Below are positions 8,644 through 16,665 of a stretch of 64,000 bases of DNA, piece after piece. Within the stretch, counting starts at the first letter, position 1. Each line of letters opens with the position of its first letter. The notes below the pieces were generated by a model. The model made no database searches. It was given only the letters and a program-made list of their open reading frames with translations, and had not been told where the DNA came from. The position numbers and the translations under genes are program-made. Origin of the DNA: Pseudacidovorax sp. NFM-22 (lineage in GTDB: Bacteria; Pseudomonadota; Gammaproteobacteria; Burkholderiales; Burkholderiaceae_C). Location: NCBI RefSeq assembly GCF_021401245.1, contig NZ_JACBFY010000007.1, forward strand, positions 124,001 through 188,000. The letters are read 5' to 3'.

Positions 8644-9632
8644 CGCCCGCCCTGCTGCAGACCCGGCTGACGCAGCTGTTCGGCATCCGTCACCCGGTGC
8701 TGGGCGGCGGGCTCATGTGGCTGTCCGATGCCGCGTACGTGAGTGCGCTGGCACGCGCGGGCTGCATGGGCTTCATGACGCCCCGCTCTTTTGCGGGCGA
8801 GGCCGAATGGCGCACGCAATTGCAGCGCTGCACAGATCTGTCGCAGGGCCAGGCCTTCGGCGTCAACCTCACGCTCTCGGCCCGGCCAGAGGCCAATGCC
8901 GAGGTGCCGCGCTGGCTGGACATGGCGCTCGCCCACGGCGTGCGCCACTTCGAGACGGCCGGCTACGGCCCGCAGGCCCTGATCGAAACCATCCATGCGG
9001 CGGGCGGCATCGTGGTCCACAAGGCCTCCAGCCTGCGCCATGGCCTGGCGGCGCAGGCGGCCGGCGCCGATGCGATTGCGCTCATCGGCATGGAGGAGGG
9101 CGGCCATCCCGGCATGAACGAGCTGCCCACCATGCTGATGGGCGCGCTGGCACGCGAACGCATCACCGTGCCACTGGTGCTGGGCGGTGGCATCGGCCAC
9201 GGCCGGCAACTGGCGGCAGCGCTGGCCCTGGGCGCGGACGGCGTGCTCATGGGCAGCCGCTTCCTGGTCTGCGAGGAGATCTCGGCCCATCCGGCTTACA
9301 AGGCGCACCTGGTCGACTGCGACGAGCACAGCACCGTGCGCCTGCTGCAATCGCTGGGCAACACCTGGCGCGTGCTGCGCAACGAGACGGCGCGCCAGAT
9401 CGAGGCCATCGAACGCACTGGCGTCACCGACCACGCGGCCTTCGGTGGCCTGATCGCCGGCCGCCTGGCGCGCGACGCCTGCTACCAAGGCGGCGACTGG
9501 CAGCAGGGCATGCTGTCCCTGGGGCCCGCCATCGCCTTCGCCCACCGCATCCAACCCCTGGGCGCCATCGTCGACGAGTTCCTGGCCCAGTGCCGGGACG
9601 CGATGCGCGCCCTTCCCACCCTGCTGCCATGA
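8640..9632 (+). CDS. Nitronate monooxygenase-like FMN protein (first of a pair)
   Basis: 330-residue TIM-barrel flavoprotein of the NMO/2-nitropropane dioxygenase family. Evidence: the N-terminal FGIRHPVLGGGLMWLSD strand, the conserved MEEGGHPGMNELP segment with the His characteristic of the family, PLVLGGGIGHGRQLAAALALGADGVLMGSRFL for FMN phosphate binding. Members oxidise nitronates, but many, like enoyl reductases or acyl-CoA-linked relatives, have other substrates; lying in an acyl-CoA operon makes a detoxification-only role less obvious. Start and stop both overlap neighbours by ATGA. Confidence 0.88.
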   Translation: MTPALLQTRLTQLFGIRHPVLGGGLMWLSDAAYVSALARAGCMGFMTPRSFAGEAEWRTQLQRCTDLSQGQAFGVNLTLSARPEANAEVPRWLDMALAHGVRHFETAGYGPQALIETIHAAGGIVVHKASSLRHGLAAQAAGADAIALIGMEEGGHPGMNELPTMLMGALARERITVPLVLGGGIGHGRQLAAALALGADGVLMGSRFLVCEEISAHPAYKAHLVDCDEHSTVRLLQSLGNTWRVLRNETARQIEAIERTGVTDHAAFGGLIAGRLARDACYQGGDWQQGMLSLGPAIAFAHRIQPLGAIVDEFLAQCRDAMRALPTLLP

Positions 9633-10576
9633 ACGATTCCCTGGACTTCCTCGGCCGCCTGGCCCTGCCCGTGATCGCCGCGCCCATGCTGCGCGTGTCG
9701 GGCATCGAGCTGGTCTCTGCCGCCTGCCGCAACGGCGTGATCGGCGCCTTTCCCACCGCCAACTGCCGCTCGCTCGACGAGCTGGACGCGTGGATGTCGC
9801 GCCTGGACGACGAGGCCCGCACCGGCGGCGAGACGGTGGCGCCGTACTGCCCCAACCTGATCATGCGGCGCGACCCGGCCAAGGTGCGGGCGGAGGTGGA
9901 CCTGATCGCCCGCCATCGCGCGCGGCTCGTCATCACCAGCGTGGGCTCGCCCTCGTCGGTGGTGCCGGTGCTGCACGACGGCGGCTGCCGGGTCTTTGCG
10001 GACGTGGCCTCGCTGCACCATGCGGAGCGCGCCATCGCGTCCGGCGTGGACGGCCTGGTGCTGCTGACCGCCGGCGCGGGCGGCCACACGGGCTGGGCCA
10101 ATCCCTTCGCCTTCGTGCGCGCCGTGCGCCGCGTGTTCGACGGCCCCATCGTGCTGGCAGGTGGCATGGCCGACGGCGTGGCCCTGCGCGCGGCGATGAC
10201 GCTAGGCTGCAACCTCGGGATCATGGGCACGCGCTTCATCGCCACGCAGGAAAGTCTGGCGAGCGAGGGCTACCGCCAGATGCTGTGCGACGCCGGCATC
10301 GACGACGTGCTGCTGACGCGCGCCTTCACCGGGTTGCCGGCCAGCTTCCTGCGCCAGTCGGCCGAGCGGCTGGGCATCGACGTCAACACGCTGGACGAAA
10401 GCACATCGGTGGAAGAGGCGCGCTGCCGCTGGGGCGGTGGATCGGAGGGCGCGGCCAGCCAGCGCTGGACCGACATCTGGAGCGGCGGCCACACGGTGTC
10501 GGCCGTGCGCGAAGTGCAGAGCGTGGAAGCGCTCGTGCGAGAGCTGCGGGCGGAGTACGAGGGCGCGGCACGCTGA
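9629..10576 (+). CDS. Nitronate monooxygenase-like FMN protein (second of a pair)
   Basis: 315-residue paralogue-type NMO-family protein, only distantly similar to the preceding gene. It begins LGRLALPVIAAPMLRVSGIELV, has LLTAGAGGHTGWANPFAF with the family His, and a phosphate-binding stretch PIVLAGGMADGVALRAAMTLGCNLGIMGTRFIAT. Last gene of the plus-strand operon, with an ATGA overlap to the first NMO gene. Two adjacent, divergent NMO proteins could be a heteromeric enzyme or two steps on related substrates; neither can be decided from sequence. The 3' end is imperfectly repeated just downstream. Confidence 0.87.
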   Translation: MNDSLDFLGRLALPVIAAPMLRVSGIELVSAACRNGVIGAFPTANCRSLDELDAWMSRLDDEARTGGETVAPYCPNLIMRRDPAKVRAEVDLIARHRARLVITSVGSPSSVVPVLHDGGCRVFADVASLHHAERAIASGVDGLVLLTAGAGGHTGWANPFAFVRAVRRVFDGPIVLAGGMADGVALRAAMTLGCNLGIMGTRFIATQESLASEGYRQMLCDAGIDDVLLTRAFTGLPASFLRQSAERLGIDVNTLDESTSVEEARCRWGGGSEGAASQRWTDIWSGGHTVSAVREVQSVEALVRELRAEYEGAAR

Positions 10577-10637
10577 GCCCCTCATGTGAAGCGCTCGTGC
10601 CCCACTGCGGGCCGAGTACGCGAGCGCAGCGCGCTAA
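10523..10637. repeat. Imperfect tandem duplication of the 3' end of the second NMO gene
   Basis: The last ~54 bases of the NMO gene (10523-10576, running GTGGAAGCGCTCGTGC... to CGCTGA) recur in altered form at 10586-10637 (GTGAAGCGCTCGTGC... to GCGCTAA). The shared blocks are GAAGCGCTCGTGC, CTGCGGGC, GAGTACG and GAGCGC/GGCGCG-like sequence. It looks like a decayed duplication lying between two convergent genes. Confidence 0.5.
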
Positions 10638-10662
10638 GGCCGCGCGCCGCTGGCTGGGCGAT

Positions 10663-11706
10663 TCAGCGGCGCCGGCTGGCGGGCCTGGCCTCGATGCCAA
10701 GCGGGACGACGGAGGCCCGCTCTTCATAGCGCAGTTCGACGCGCTCGCGCCGCGCCGGCAGGCCCGGCTCGGCGATGCGGTCCACCAGCAGCCGGGCCAG
10801 GCGCCGCGCTGCATCCGCCATGTCGATGGTCAGCACCGACACCGCGGGCGCATGGTCACGGGCGAAGGCCGTGTCGCCGATGGCGACGATGGACACGTCC
10901 TGCGGCATGCGCAGCCCGCGCGAGGCCACCGCGCGCAATGCGCTGTTGAGCATGTGCGTGCCCTGCACGATCAGCGCCGTCGGCCGGGCGGGGCGCGCCA
11001 GCAGCTCGACGATCTCGTCGAAGGCGGAGGCGGTCACGCTCTGCGCCTGCACGATCAGGTCGGGCACCGGCAGGCCCGCGGCGGCATAGGCCGCCCTGTA
11101 GCCCTGGATGCGGCGGCGCACCGGCCGCGTCTCGCCCTGCCACAGCACCAGCGCGACGTCGCGGTGGCCCAGCGCCATGAGCCGCTCCACCGCCGCACGC
11201 ACGCCCGCCGTATGGTCGATGACGACGCTGTCGTGCGCACCGGGCAGCTCGCGGTCGAAGACCACGGCCGGCATGGGCAGCGTCCGCAGCGCCTCGACGA
11301 GCTCGGGGCTGCGCTCGTTGCCGGAGGCGAGGATCACGCCATCCATGCCGCGCTGCATGAACATGGACAGCGTGCGCAGTTCGCGCTCCAGGTCGTTGGC
11401 CCCGTTGGCCAGCAGCGGCAGGTAGCCGAGCGCGAGGAACTCGTCTTCCAATGCCCGGAAGACCTGCGCATAGAGCGGGTTGCCGATGTCCGGCAGCAGG
11501 CAACCCACCGTGCGGCTGAGCCGCGAGCGCAGGGCCTGGGCCGCATGGTTGGGCCGCCAGCCCAGGGTGGCCGCGGCCCGCTCCACCTTCTCGCGCGTCG
11601 CCGCCGAAGCGCCCACGCCGTTCATCGCGCGCGAGGCGCTGCCCAGCGACACGCCGGCCAGCCGCGCCACATCGCGCAGGTCCACGCGTCCCTTGTCTGC
11701 CTTCAT
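10663..11706 (-). CDS. LacI-family transcriptional regulator
   Basis: 347-residue regulator. The N-terminal LacI helix-turn-helix is VDLRDVARLAGVSLGSASRAMNG followed by the hinge segment GWRPNHAAQALRSRLSRTVG; the rest is a periplasmic-binding-protein-like effector domain (CLLPDIGNPLYAQVFRALED, GMDGVILASGNE, PAVVFDREL, SIVAIGDTAFA). I placed the start at 11706 (MKADKGRVDL) because the upstream in-frame extension is untypical and would run through the operator. Divergent from the SDR/Bug operon that begins at 11846 and probably its repressor. Confidence 0.88.
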   Translation of the reverse strand: MKADKGRVDLRDVARLAGVSLGSASRAMNGVGASAATREKVERAAATLGWRPNHAAQALRSRLSRTVGCLLPDIGNPLYAQVFRALEDEFLALGYLPLLANGANDLERELRTLSMFMQRGMDGVILASGNERSPELVEALRTLPMPAVVFDRELPGAHDSVVIDHTAGVRAAVERLMALGHRDVALVLWQGETRPVRRRIQGYRAAYAAAGLPVPDLIVQAQSVTASAFDEIVELLARPARPTALIVQGTHMLNSALRAVASRGLRMPQDVSIVAIGDTAFARDHAPAVSVLTIDMADAARRLARLLVDRIAEPGLPARRERVELRYEERASVVPLGIEARPASRRR

Positions 11707-11708
11707 CC

Positions 11709-11720
11709 GGATACGTTTCC
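11709..11720. promoter_or_regulatory. LacI-type operator half match next to the regulator's start codon
   Basis: GGATACGTTTCC, one base different from the perfect palindrome at 11776-11787, lies immediately upstream of the lacI-family start codon. In that position it could serve autoregulation by blocking transcription or initiation of the regulator gene. Binding is inferred from family preference for palindromes with a central CG. Confidence 0.5.
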
Positions 11721-11775
11721 AGTCCACACCATGGCTGCATCTTAGGTGACAGCAGTCGAGGGTTAGCGCTAGGCC

Positions 11776-11787
11776 GGAAACGTTTCC
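11776..11787. promoter_or_regulatory. LacI-family operator (perfect 12-bp palindrome)
   Basis: GGAAACGTTTCC is a perfect palindrome with a central CG, the classical form of LacI/GalR-family operators. It lies in the 139-base divergent region between the LacI-family gene and the SDR gene, about 60 bases before the SDR start. A one-mismatch copy is at 11709-11720, so a looped two-site arrangement 67 bases centre to centre is possible. Confidence 0.7.
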
Positions 11788-11845
11788 AACTCGGCACGAT
11801 GCAGCCTTTCCGAAGCGTTGCAGACAACCGAAGGAGACCTTCCCC

Positions 11846-12703
11846 ATGCCCTCATCCGCCCCCGCCATCCAGCCCGATGCCCAGCTCTACGACGAGGCGC
11901 TGGGCCGGCTGCGCCCCTCGTCCGGCCGACTGGCGGGGCGCCGCATCCTGGTGGTGGGCGCCGGCCAGCGCGACATCGACGATCCGCAGCCGCCCGTGGG
12001 CAACGGCCGCGCCATCTCGCAGCTGTTCGCCCATGAAGGCGCCACGCTCAGCTGCGTGGACATCAACCCGGCTGCGCTTGCGCAGACCTGCGCCCTGGTG
12101 CGCGAGGCCGGCGGCACCGTGCACGAGGACGTGGCCGACGTGGCGGATGCCGAGGCCATCCCCGGCGTGGTGGCGCGCGCCGCCGCCCGCATGCAGGGCC
12201 TGGACGGGCTGGTGATGGTGGTGGGCGTGGCCAGCGGCCTTTCGCTCGATGCGCAGTCGTCCCAGGCCTGGGACGCGGAGCATGCGGTCAACGTGCGCGC
12301 CTGCATGCTCTTCGGCCAGCAGGCGCTGCGGCACATGGCGCCGGGCGGCTCGATCATCCTGCTCTCCTCCATCGCGGCGCTGCGCAACTCCAGCTTCAAT
12401 CCTGCCTACGAGACCACCAAGGCCGCGCAGGTGTCGCTGGCACGGTCCATCGCAATGGCGGGCCAGGCCAAGGGCATCCGCTGCAACAGCCTGCTGCCGG
12501 GCCTCATGGACACGCCCATCGGCCGCGCCGCCACGCGCCGCCGCACCGACCGGCTGGCCATGCCGCTGCCCTTCGGCCGGCAGGGCACGGGCTGGGAGGT
12601 GGCGCATGCCGCGCTCTTCCTCATGTCGAATGAATCGTCGTACGTGAACGCGCACGCGCTGGTGGTCGACGGCGGGCTGATCGGTGGCATCTCGCGCAAG
12701 TAG
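11846..12703 (+). CDS. Short-chain dehydrogenase/reductase (SDR)
   Basis: 285-residue Rossmann oxidoreductase. The dinucleotide-binding region begins RRILVVGAGQRDIDD and, unusually, places about ten extra residues before the glycine pair VGNGRAISQLF, unlike the compact GxxxGxG of classic SDRs. The catalytic set is visible as S-S in IILLSSIAALRNSSF, and Y-E-T-T-K in NPAYETTKAAQVSLAR. It ends VNAHALVVDGGLIGG, typical of the family. First gene of the operon facing the LacI-family regulator, eight bases from the next gene. Substrate unknown. Confidence 0.88.
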   Translation: MPSSAPAIQPDAQLYDEALGRLRPSSGRLAGRRILVVGAGQRDIDDPQPPVGNGRAISQLFAHEGATLSCVDINPAALAQTCALVREAGGTVHEDVADVADAEAIPGVVARAAARMQGLDGLVMVVGVASGLSLDAQSSQAWDAEHAVNVRACMLFGQQALRHMAPGGSIILLSSIAALRNSSFNPAYETTKAAQVSLARSIAMAGQAKGIRCNSLLPGLMDTPIGRAATRRRTDRLAMPLPFGRQGTGWEVAHAALFLMSNESSYVNAHALVVDGGLIGGISRK

Positions 12704-12711
12704 GAGCGGCC

Positions 12712-13707
12712 ATGCAGCCTTCGTCGCTCCGACGCCGGGAGTTCGTCCTGGGCACGGCCATGGCCTGCATTGGCGCCCGCACGGCCATGGCCGCGGGCGA
12801 GGCCTCGGCCTATCCCGAGCGGCCGATCCGGCTCATCGTCGGCTTTCCGGCCGGCGGCTCGGCGGACCAGTCGGCACGCCGGCTGGCCGACCAGATCTCA
12901 CACCAGTTGGGCAAGCCGATCGTGATCGACAACCGCCCCGGCGCCTCCGGCAACATTGCCGCCGCCGCGGCGGCCCGCAGCCCCGCCGATGGCTACACGC
13001 TGTTCTACGGCACCAACGCCACCCAGGCGATGAACGTCAGCCTGTACCCCAGGCTGGACTACGACCCGATCAAGGACTTCGTGCCCATCGCGCTGGAGGG
13101 CAAGGTCTACAACGTGATGTGCACTCATCCGGCCTTCCGCCCGGCGGAGGTGCCGTCCCTGCTGTCGCAGGTGCGGGCATCGCCAGGCAGCCTGGCCGTC
13201 GCCACGCCGGGCAATGCCACCAGTGGCCACCTCTCGCTGGTGCTGCTGCAGCGCTCGGCCCGGGTGCAGTTCACCCATGTGCCCTACAAGGGGAGCGCGC
13301 CCGCCGTGACCGACGTGATCGGCGGGCAGGTGCCCATCCTCTTCGACAACGTGGCCGGCACCATCACGCATATCCGCGCCGGCAAGCTGCGCCCGCTGGC
13401 GGTGACGGCGCCGAAGCGCCTGCCGCTGCTGCCCGACGTGCCCACCTTCGAGGAACTGGGCCTGCCCGACTGCGTGATGGCGGCCTGGGGCGGCCTGTGG
13501 GCGCCTGCCGGCACGCCAGCGCCCATCGTGCAGCGGCTCAACGCCGAGATGAACCAGGCCCTGGCCACTGCCGCCGTGATCGACCGCATGCGCGAGCTCA
13601 CCGTCGAGCCCGTGGGTGGCAGCGCCGAAGCCGCTGCCGCCTTCGTCATCGAAGAAACCCAACGCTGGCGCGAGGTGCTCCACGCCGCCGGCATCCGACT
13701 GGACTGA
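12712..13707 (+). CDS. Bug/TctC-family periplasmic substrate-binding protein
   Basis: 331-residue receptor. The N-terminus MQPSSLRRREFVLGTAMA has an RRREF twin-arginine-like motif before a hydrophobic stretch, so Tat export is possible. The mature domain shows IRLIVGFPAGGSADQSAR, VIDNRPGASGNI, ADGYTLFYGTNAT, THVPYKGSAPAV and LWAPAGTPAPIVQRL. Co-located with SDR, CMD-like and SnoaL-like genes, it probably binds the substrate of that pathway. As with the other four Bug proteins in the window, no TctA/TctB genes accompany it. Confidence 0.92.
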   Translation: MQPSSLRRREFVLGTAMACIGARTAMAAGEASAYPERPIRLIVGFPAGGSADQSARRLADQISHQLGKPIVIDNRPGASGNIAAAAAARSPADGYTLFYGTNATQAMNVSLYPRLDYDPIKDFVPIALEGKVYNVMCTHPAFRPAEVPSLLSQVRASPGSLAVATPGNATSGHLSLVLLQRSARVQFTHVPYKGSAPAVTDVIGGQVPILFDNVAGTITHIRAGKLRPLAVTAPKRLPLLPDVPTFEELGLPDCVMAAWGGLWAPAGTPAPIVQRLNAEMNQALATAAVIDRMRELTVEPVGGSAEAAAAFVIEETQRWREVLHAAGIRLD

Positions 13708-13710
13708 TCC

Positions 13711-14322
13711 ATGGCACGCATTCCCTATTTCGACCTGGCCCAGGCGCCCGAAGGCTTCCAGCGCCTGCTGAGTGACCGGCCGCCTCTCAACATCTACCGC
13801 ATGGTGGCGCACGGCGGCCCGACGGGCGAGGGCTTCCTGGGCCTGGGCAGCGCGATCCTGCGCCGCTCCTCGCTGCCGGCCCCGCTGCGCGAGCTGGTGA
13901 TCCTGCGCGTGGGCGCGCTGTGCGGCTCGGCGTACGAGGTGTTCCAGCACCGGCGCGTGGCCGCGCAGGCCGGTGTGCCGGCCGCGCAGATCGAGGCCGT
14001 GCTCTCGGGCACAAACGGCGAGGCGCCCGCCGAGGCCTTCGAGCCGCTGGCGCAGCAGGTGCTGCGCTTCACCGACGCGGTGGTCCGGCAGGTGAAGGCC
14101 CCCGCCGACTGCTTCGATGCGCTGTCGGCCCAGCTGCCGCACCAGCAGCTGATGGAGATCGTCATGACCATCGGCTACTACATGCTGGTGTGCCGTGTGC
14201 TCGAGAACTTCGAGGTGGACATCGAAGACACGGACCCGCTGGCCGGCTTCTCGCAATGGTCGGGCGTGCTCGGCACGCAAGCCGCAGGGGCCGCCAACAC
14301 CGCACAAGGAGACAAGGCATGA
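13711..14322 (+). CDS. Carboxymuconolactone decarboxylase-like (AhpD-fold) protein
   Basis: 203-residue all-helical protein of the CMD/AhpD superfamily. The core motif is ELVILRVGALCGSAYEVFQH, with C71, E76 and H80 aligned to the family's E-x(n)-C-x-S-x-Y-E-x(n)-H pattern. The CxxC redox pair of AhpD is absent, since only one Cys remains, so a peroxidase-reductant role is unlikely and a lactone- or CMD-type chemistry, or an uncharacterised role, is more likely. Three bases separate it from the Bug gene upstream and its stop overlaps the following Bug gene (ATGA). Confidence 0.85.
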   Translation: MARIPYFDLAQAPEGFQRLLSDRPPLNIYRMVAHGGPTGEGFLGLGSAILRRSSLPAPLRELVILRVGALCGSAYEVFQHRRVAAQAGVPAAQIEAVLSGTNGEAPAEAFEPLAQQVLRFTDAVVRQVKAPADCFDALSAQLPHQQLMEIVMTIGYYMLVCRVLENFEVDIEDTDPLAGFSQWSGVLGTQAAGAANTAQGDKA

Positions 14323-15290
14323 CCCTCAACCGCCGCCATTTCTCGCTCGCCCTCGGAGCCCTCGGCGTGGCGCCTCTGGCCCGTGCCCAGGCCTATCCGC
14401 AGGGACCCATCACGCTCGTCGTGCCCTTCAGCGCCGGCAGCGTGGTGGACCAGCAGGCCCGCGTCATCGCACGCGTGCTCGCCAGCCGGCTGGGCCAGCC
14501 CATCGTCATCGACAACCGCGCGGGCGTGAGCGGCTCGCTGGGCGCCGAGGTGGTGGCCCGCGCCGCGCCCGACGGCTACACCCTGCTCATCGGCACGCAA
14601 GGCACGCAGGGCACCAACAGCGCCATCTACAAGACCATCCGCTACGACCCGGTGAAGGACTTCGTCGCCATCCACGGGCTGTCGGGCAATGCGACGGTGC
14701 TGGTGGTCAACCCCACGCTCAAGATCCAGTCGGTGGCCGAGCTGGTGGCCTACGGCAAGGCCAACCCGGGCAAGCTCAACTTCGGCTCGGGCGGCAAGGG
14801 CACCTCCGGCCACCTCTGCCTGGAGCTGCTGCAGAACCGCACCGGCGCGCGCTTCACGCATGTGCCCTACAAGTCCAGCTCCACCGCCCTGGTGGACCTG
14901 GTGGCCGGCAACCTGGACGCGATGTTCGACTTCGTGCAGACCTCGGGTCCGCAGATCCGCAGTGGCAAGCTGCGGCCCCTGGCCGTGACGCGCAGCCCGC
15001 GCATGCCCAGCCTGCCCGACGTGCCGACGATGGCCGAGGCCGGCTTTCCGGGCATCGAGTCCCAGAGCTGGGGCGGACTGTTCGCGCCCGCCAAGACGCC
15101 GGCGGCCATCGTGCAGCGCCTCTCCGACGCGGTGGACGAGACCTTGAAGACGCCCGAGGTGCGGCGCACGCTCGAATCGGTGGAGAGCTTCACCATCGAC
15201 ATGCCTCACGCCCAGTTCCAGGCTTACGTGGCCGCCGAGGCCGCGCGCTGGGACAGCGTGCTGCGCGACGCCGGGATCACGCCCGAATGA
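14319..15290 (+). CDS. Bug/TctC-family periplasmic substrate-binding protein
   Basis: 323-residue receptor, N-terminus MTLNRRHFSLALGALGVAPLARAQ with an RRHF twin-arginine-like motif and an Ala-x-Ala-type cleavage site. Family marks are ITLVVPFSAGSVVDQQAR, VIDNRAGVSGSLGAE, PDGYTLLIGTQGTQG, THVPYKSSSTALVDL and LFAPAKTPAAIVQRL. It starts inside the CMD-like gene's stop codon and its own stop overlaps the next SDR start (ATGA), so it is embedded in a translationally coupled block. A second Bug receptor in the same operon suggests two related ligands or isomers. Confidence 0.92.
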   Translation: MTLNRRHFSLALGALGVAPLARAQAYPQGPITLVVPFSAGSVVDQQARVIARVLASRLGQPIVIDNRAGVSGSLGAEVVARAAPDGYTLLIGTQGTQGTNSAIYKTIRYDPVKDFVAIHGLSGNATVLVVNPTLKIQSVAELVAYGKANPGKLNFGSGGKGTSGHLCLELLQNRTGARFTHVPYKSSSTALVDLVAGNLDAMFDFVQTSGPQIRSGKLRPLAVTRSPRMPSLPDVPTMAEAGFPGIESQSWGGLFAPAKTPAAIVQRLSDAVDETLKTPEVRRTLESVESFTIDMPHAQFQAYVAAEAARWDSVLRDAGITPE

Positions 15291-16141
15291 GCCGCCTTCG
15301 CGTCGCGGCGGTCACCGGTGCCGGCAGCGGCATCGGCCGCGAACTGGCACTGGCCTGTGCGCGCGAGGGCATGGCCCTGGCGCTGACCGACATCGAGGCC
15401 ACGGCACTTGCCGAGACCGCGTCATTGGCCGGCGCGCTCGGCGTGCCCGTCATCAGCCAGATGGGCGACGTGGGCCGCGAGCAGGACGTCGAGGCCTTCG
15501 CGCAGGCCTGCGACGCCGAATACGGCGGCGTGGACTGGCTGTTCAACAACGCCGGTGTGGCCGTGCTCGGCCCGGCCTGGCTGGCGACGGCGGACGACTG
15601 GCAGTGGCTGTGGCATGTCAACGTGATGGGCGTCGCCCACGGCGTGCGCTGCTTCGTGCCGCGCATGCTGGCCCGCGGCACACCCGCGCATGTGGTCAAC
15701 ACGGCCTCGGCCGCCGGGCTCGCCACGCTGGCGGGCTCGGGCGTCTATGCGGCCACCAAGCATGCGGTGGTGGCGTTCAGCGAATGCCTGGCGCACGACC
15801 TGCAGCAGGCCGGCGCACCCATCGGCGTGTCGGTGCTGTGCCCCTCGCTGCTGCCCACCGGCATCCACCAGTCGGGCCGCAATCGGCCCGCCGGCCTCGA
15901 TCGCACCGTGCCCCCGGCCGCGGCCTACGAGGAGCGGGTGCGGGTCGGCATGGCCGCCTCGCCCATCGGCGCGGCGGAGGTGGCGGCGCTCACGCTCGAG
16001 GCCATCCATCAGCAGCGTTTCTATGTGATTCCGCATGCCCACACCGGCGCGTCCGTCGAGCGCCGCATGCACCGCATCCTCGACGACTTCCGTGCCCAGC
16101 ATCCGCTCACGGCGGAGGGCGGGCCGACCGCTCAACCCTGA
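15287..16141 (+). CDS. Short-chain dehydrogenase/reductase (SDR)
   Basis: 284-residue SDR. The cofactor motif is TGAGSGIGRELALA with an acidic D after strand 2 (LTDIEATAL), pointing to NAD(H). NNAG appears as LFNNAGVAVLG, the catalytic Ser in VVNTASAAGLATL and the Tyr/Lys in YAATKHAVVAFSE. The C-terminal extension resembles SDRs with membrane-proximal or lipid/alcohol substrates but this is weak. Translationally coupled (ATGA) to the Bug gene upstream and followed after 11 bases by the SnoaL-like gene. Confidence 0.9.
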   Translation: MSRLRVAAVTGAGSGIGRELALACAREGMALALTDIEATALAETASLAGALGVPVISQMGDVGREQDVEAFAQACDAEYGGVDWLFNNAGVAVLGPAWLATADDWQWLWHVNVMGVAHGVRCFVPRMLARGTPAHVVNTASAAGLATLAGSGVYAATKHAVVAFSECLAHDLQQAGAPIGVSVLCPSLLPTGIHQSGRNRPAGLDRTVPPAAAYEERVRVGMAASPIGAAEVAALTLEAIHQQRFYVIPHAHTGASVERRMHRILDDFRAQHPLTAEGGPTAQP

Positions 16142-16152
16142 AGGAACCCTTG

Positions 16153-16665
16153 ATGACGACCACCCCCGACACCGAACTGGCGCGCCTGGCTGCCCAGGTC
16201 GCCCAACTGCAGTCCCGGCTCGACCGGCAGGACGACCTGGACGCCATCCGCGCCCTGCGCAACCGCTACCACGAACTGGTCAACGAGGACGAGGGCCCGC
16301 GCCTGTACGAACTCTTCGCGCCCGAGGCCACGGTGGTCTACAACGGCCGACCGGAGGTGCGGGGCCGCGACGCGATCCGCCGCTTCTTCCAGGACTTTCC
16401 GGTGCAGCACGCGCGGCAGTTCATCCACCAGCACGAGATCGAGCTGCAGGGCGACCGCGGCACCGGCCGCAGCTACATGGACGGCCGCCCCGTCAGCCAG
16501 GGCAAGAGCCTGTACGTGGTCGGCCGCTTCGACGACGAATACATCCGCCTCGACGGGCGCTGGCTCTTCCAGCGCGTGGTGCTGACCGTGCACTACATGA
16601 TCGAGGCCGCCGAGCACTGGGAACACCTGCTGCCCGTGCAGAAGAAGAAGGAGGCCGCCCAATGA
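16153..16665 (+). CDS. SnoaL-like / NTF2-fold protein
   Basis: 170-residue small protein with an N-terminal heptad-like segment (LARLAAQVAQLQSRLDRQDDLDAIRALRNRYHELV) that looks coiled-coil, followed by an alpha+beta barrel of the SnoaL/NTF2 type (LYELFAPEATVVYNGRPEVRGRDAIRRFF, GKSLYVVGRFDDEYIRLDGRWLFQRVVLTVHY). Such proteins are cyclases, isomerases, hydratases or dehydratases in catabolic operons. The catalytic residues are not assignable. The stop overlaps the next SDR start by four bases. Confidence 0.82.
   Translation: MTTTPDTELARLAAQVAQLQSRLDRQDDLDAIRALRNRYHELVNEDEGPRLYELFAPEATVVYNGRPEVRGRDAIRRFFQDFPVQHARQFIHQHEIELQGDRGTGRSYMDGRPVSQGKSLYVVGRFDDEYIRLDGRWLFQRVVLTVHYMIEAAEHWEHLLPVQKKKEAAQ

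Noticed and set aside
13711..14322. AhpD-type peroxidase partner
   Set aside because: The CxxC redox pair is missing (CGSAYE), so only the CMD-like fold is supported.
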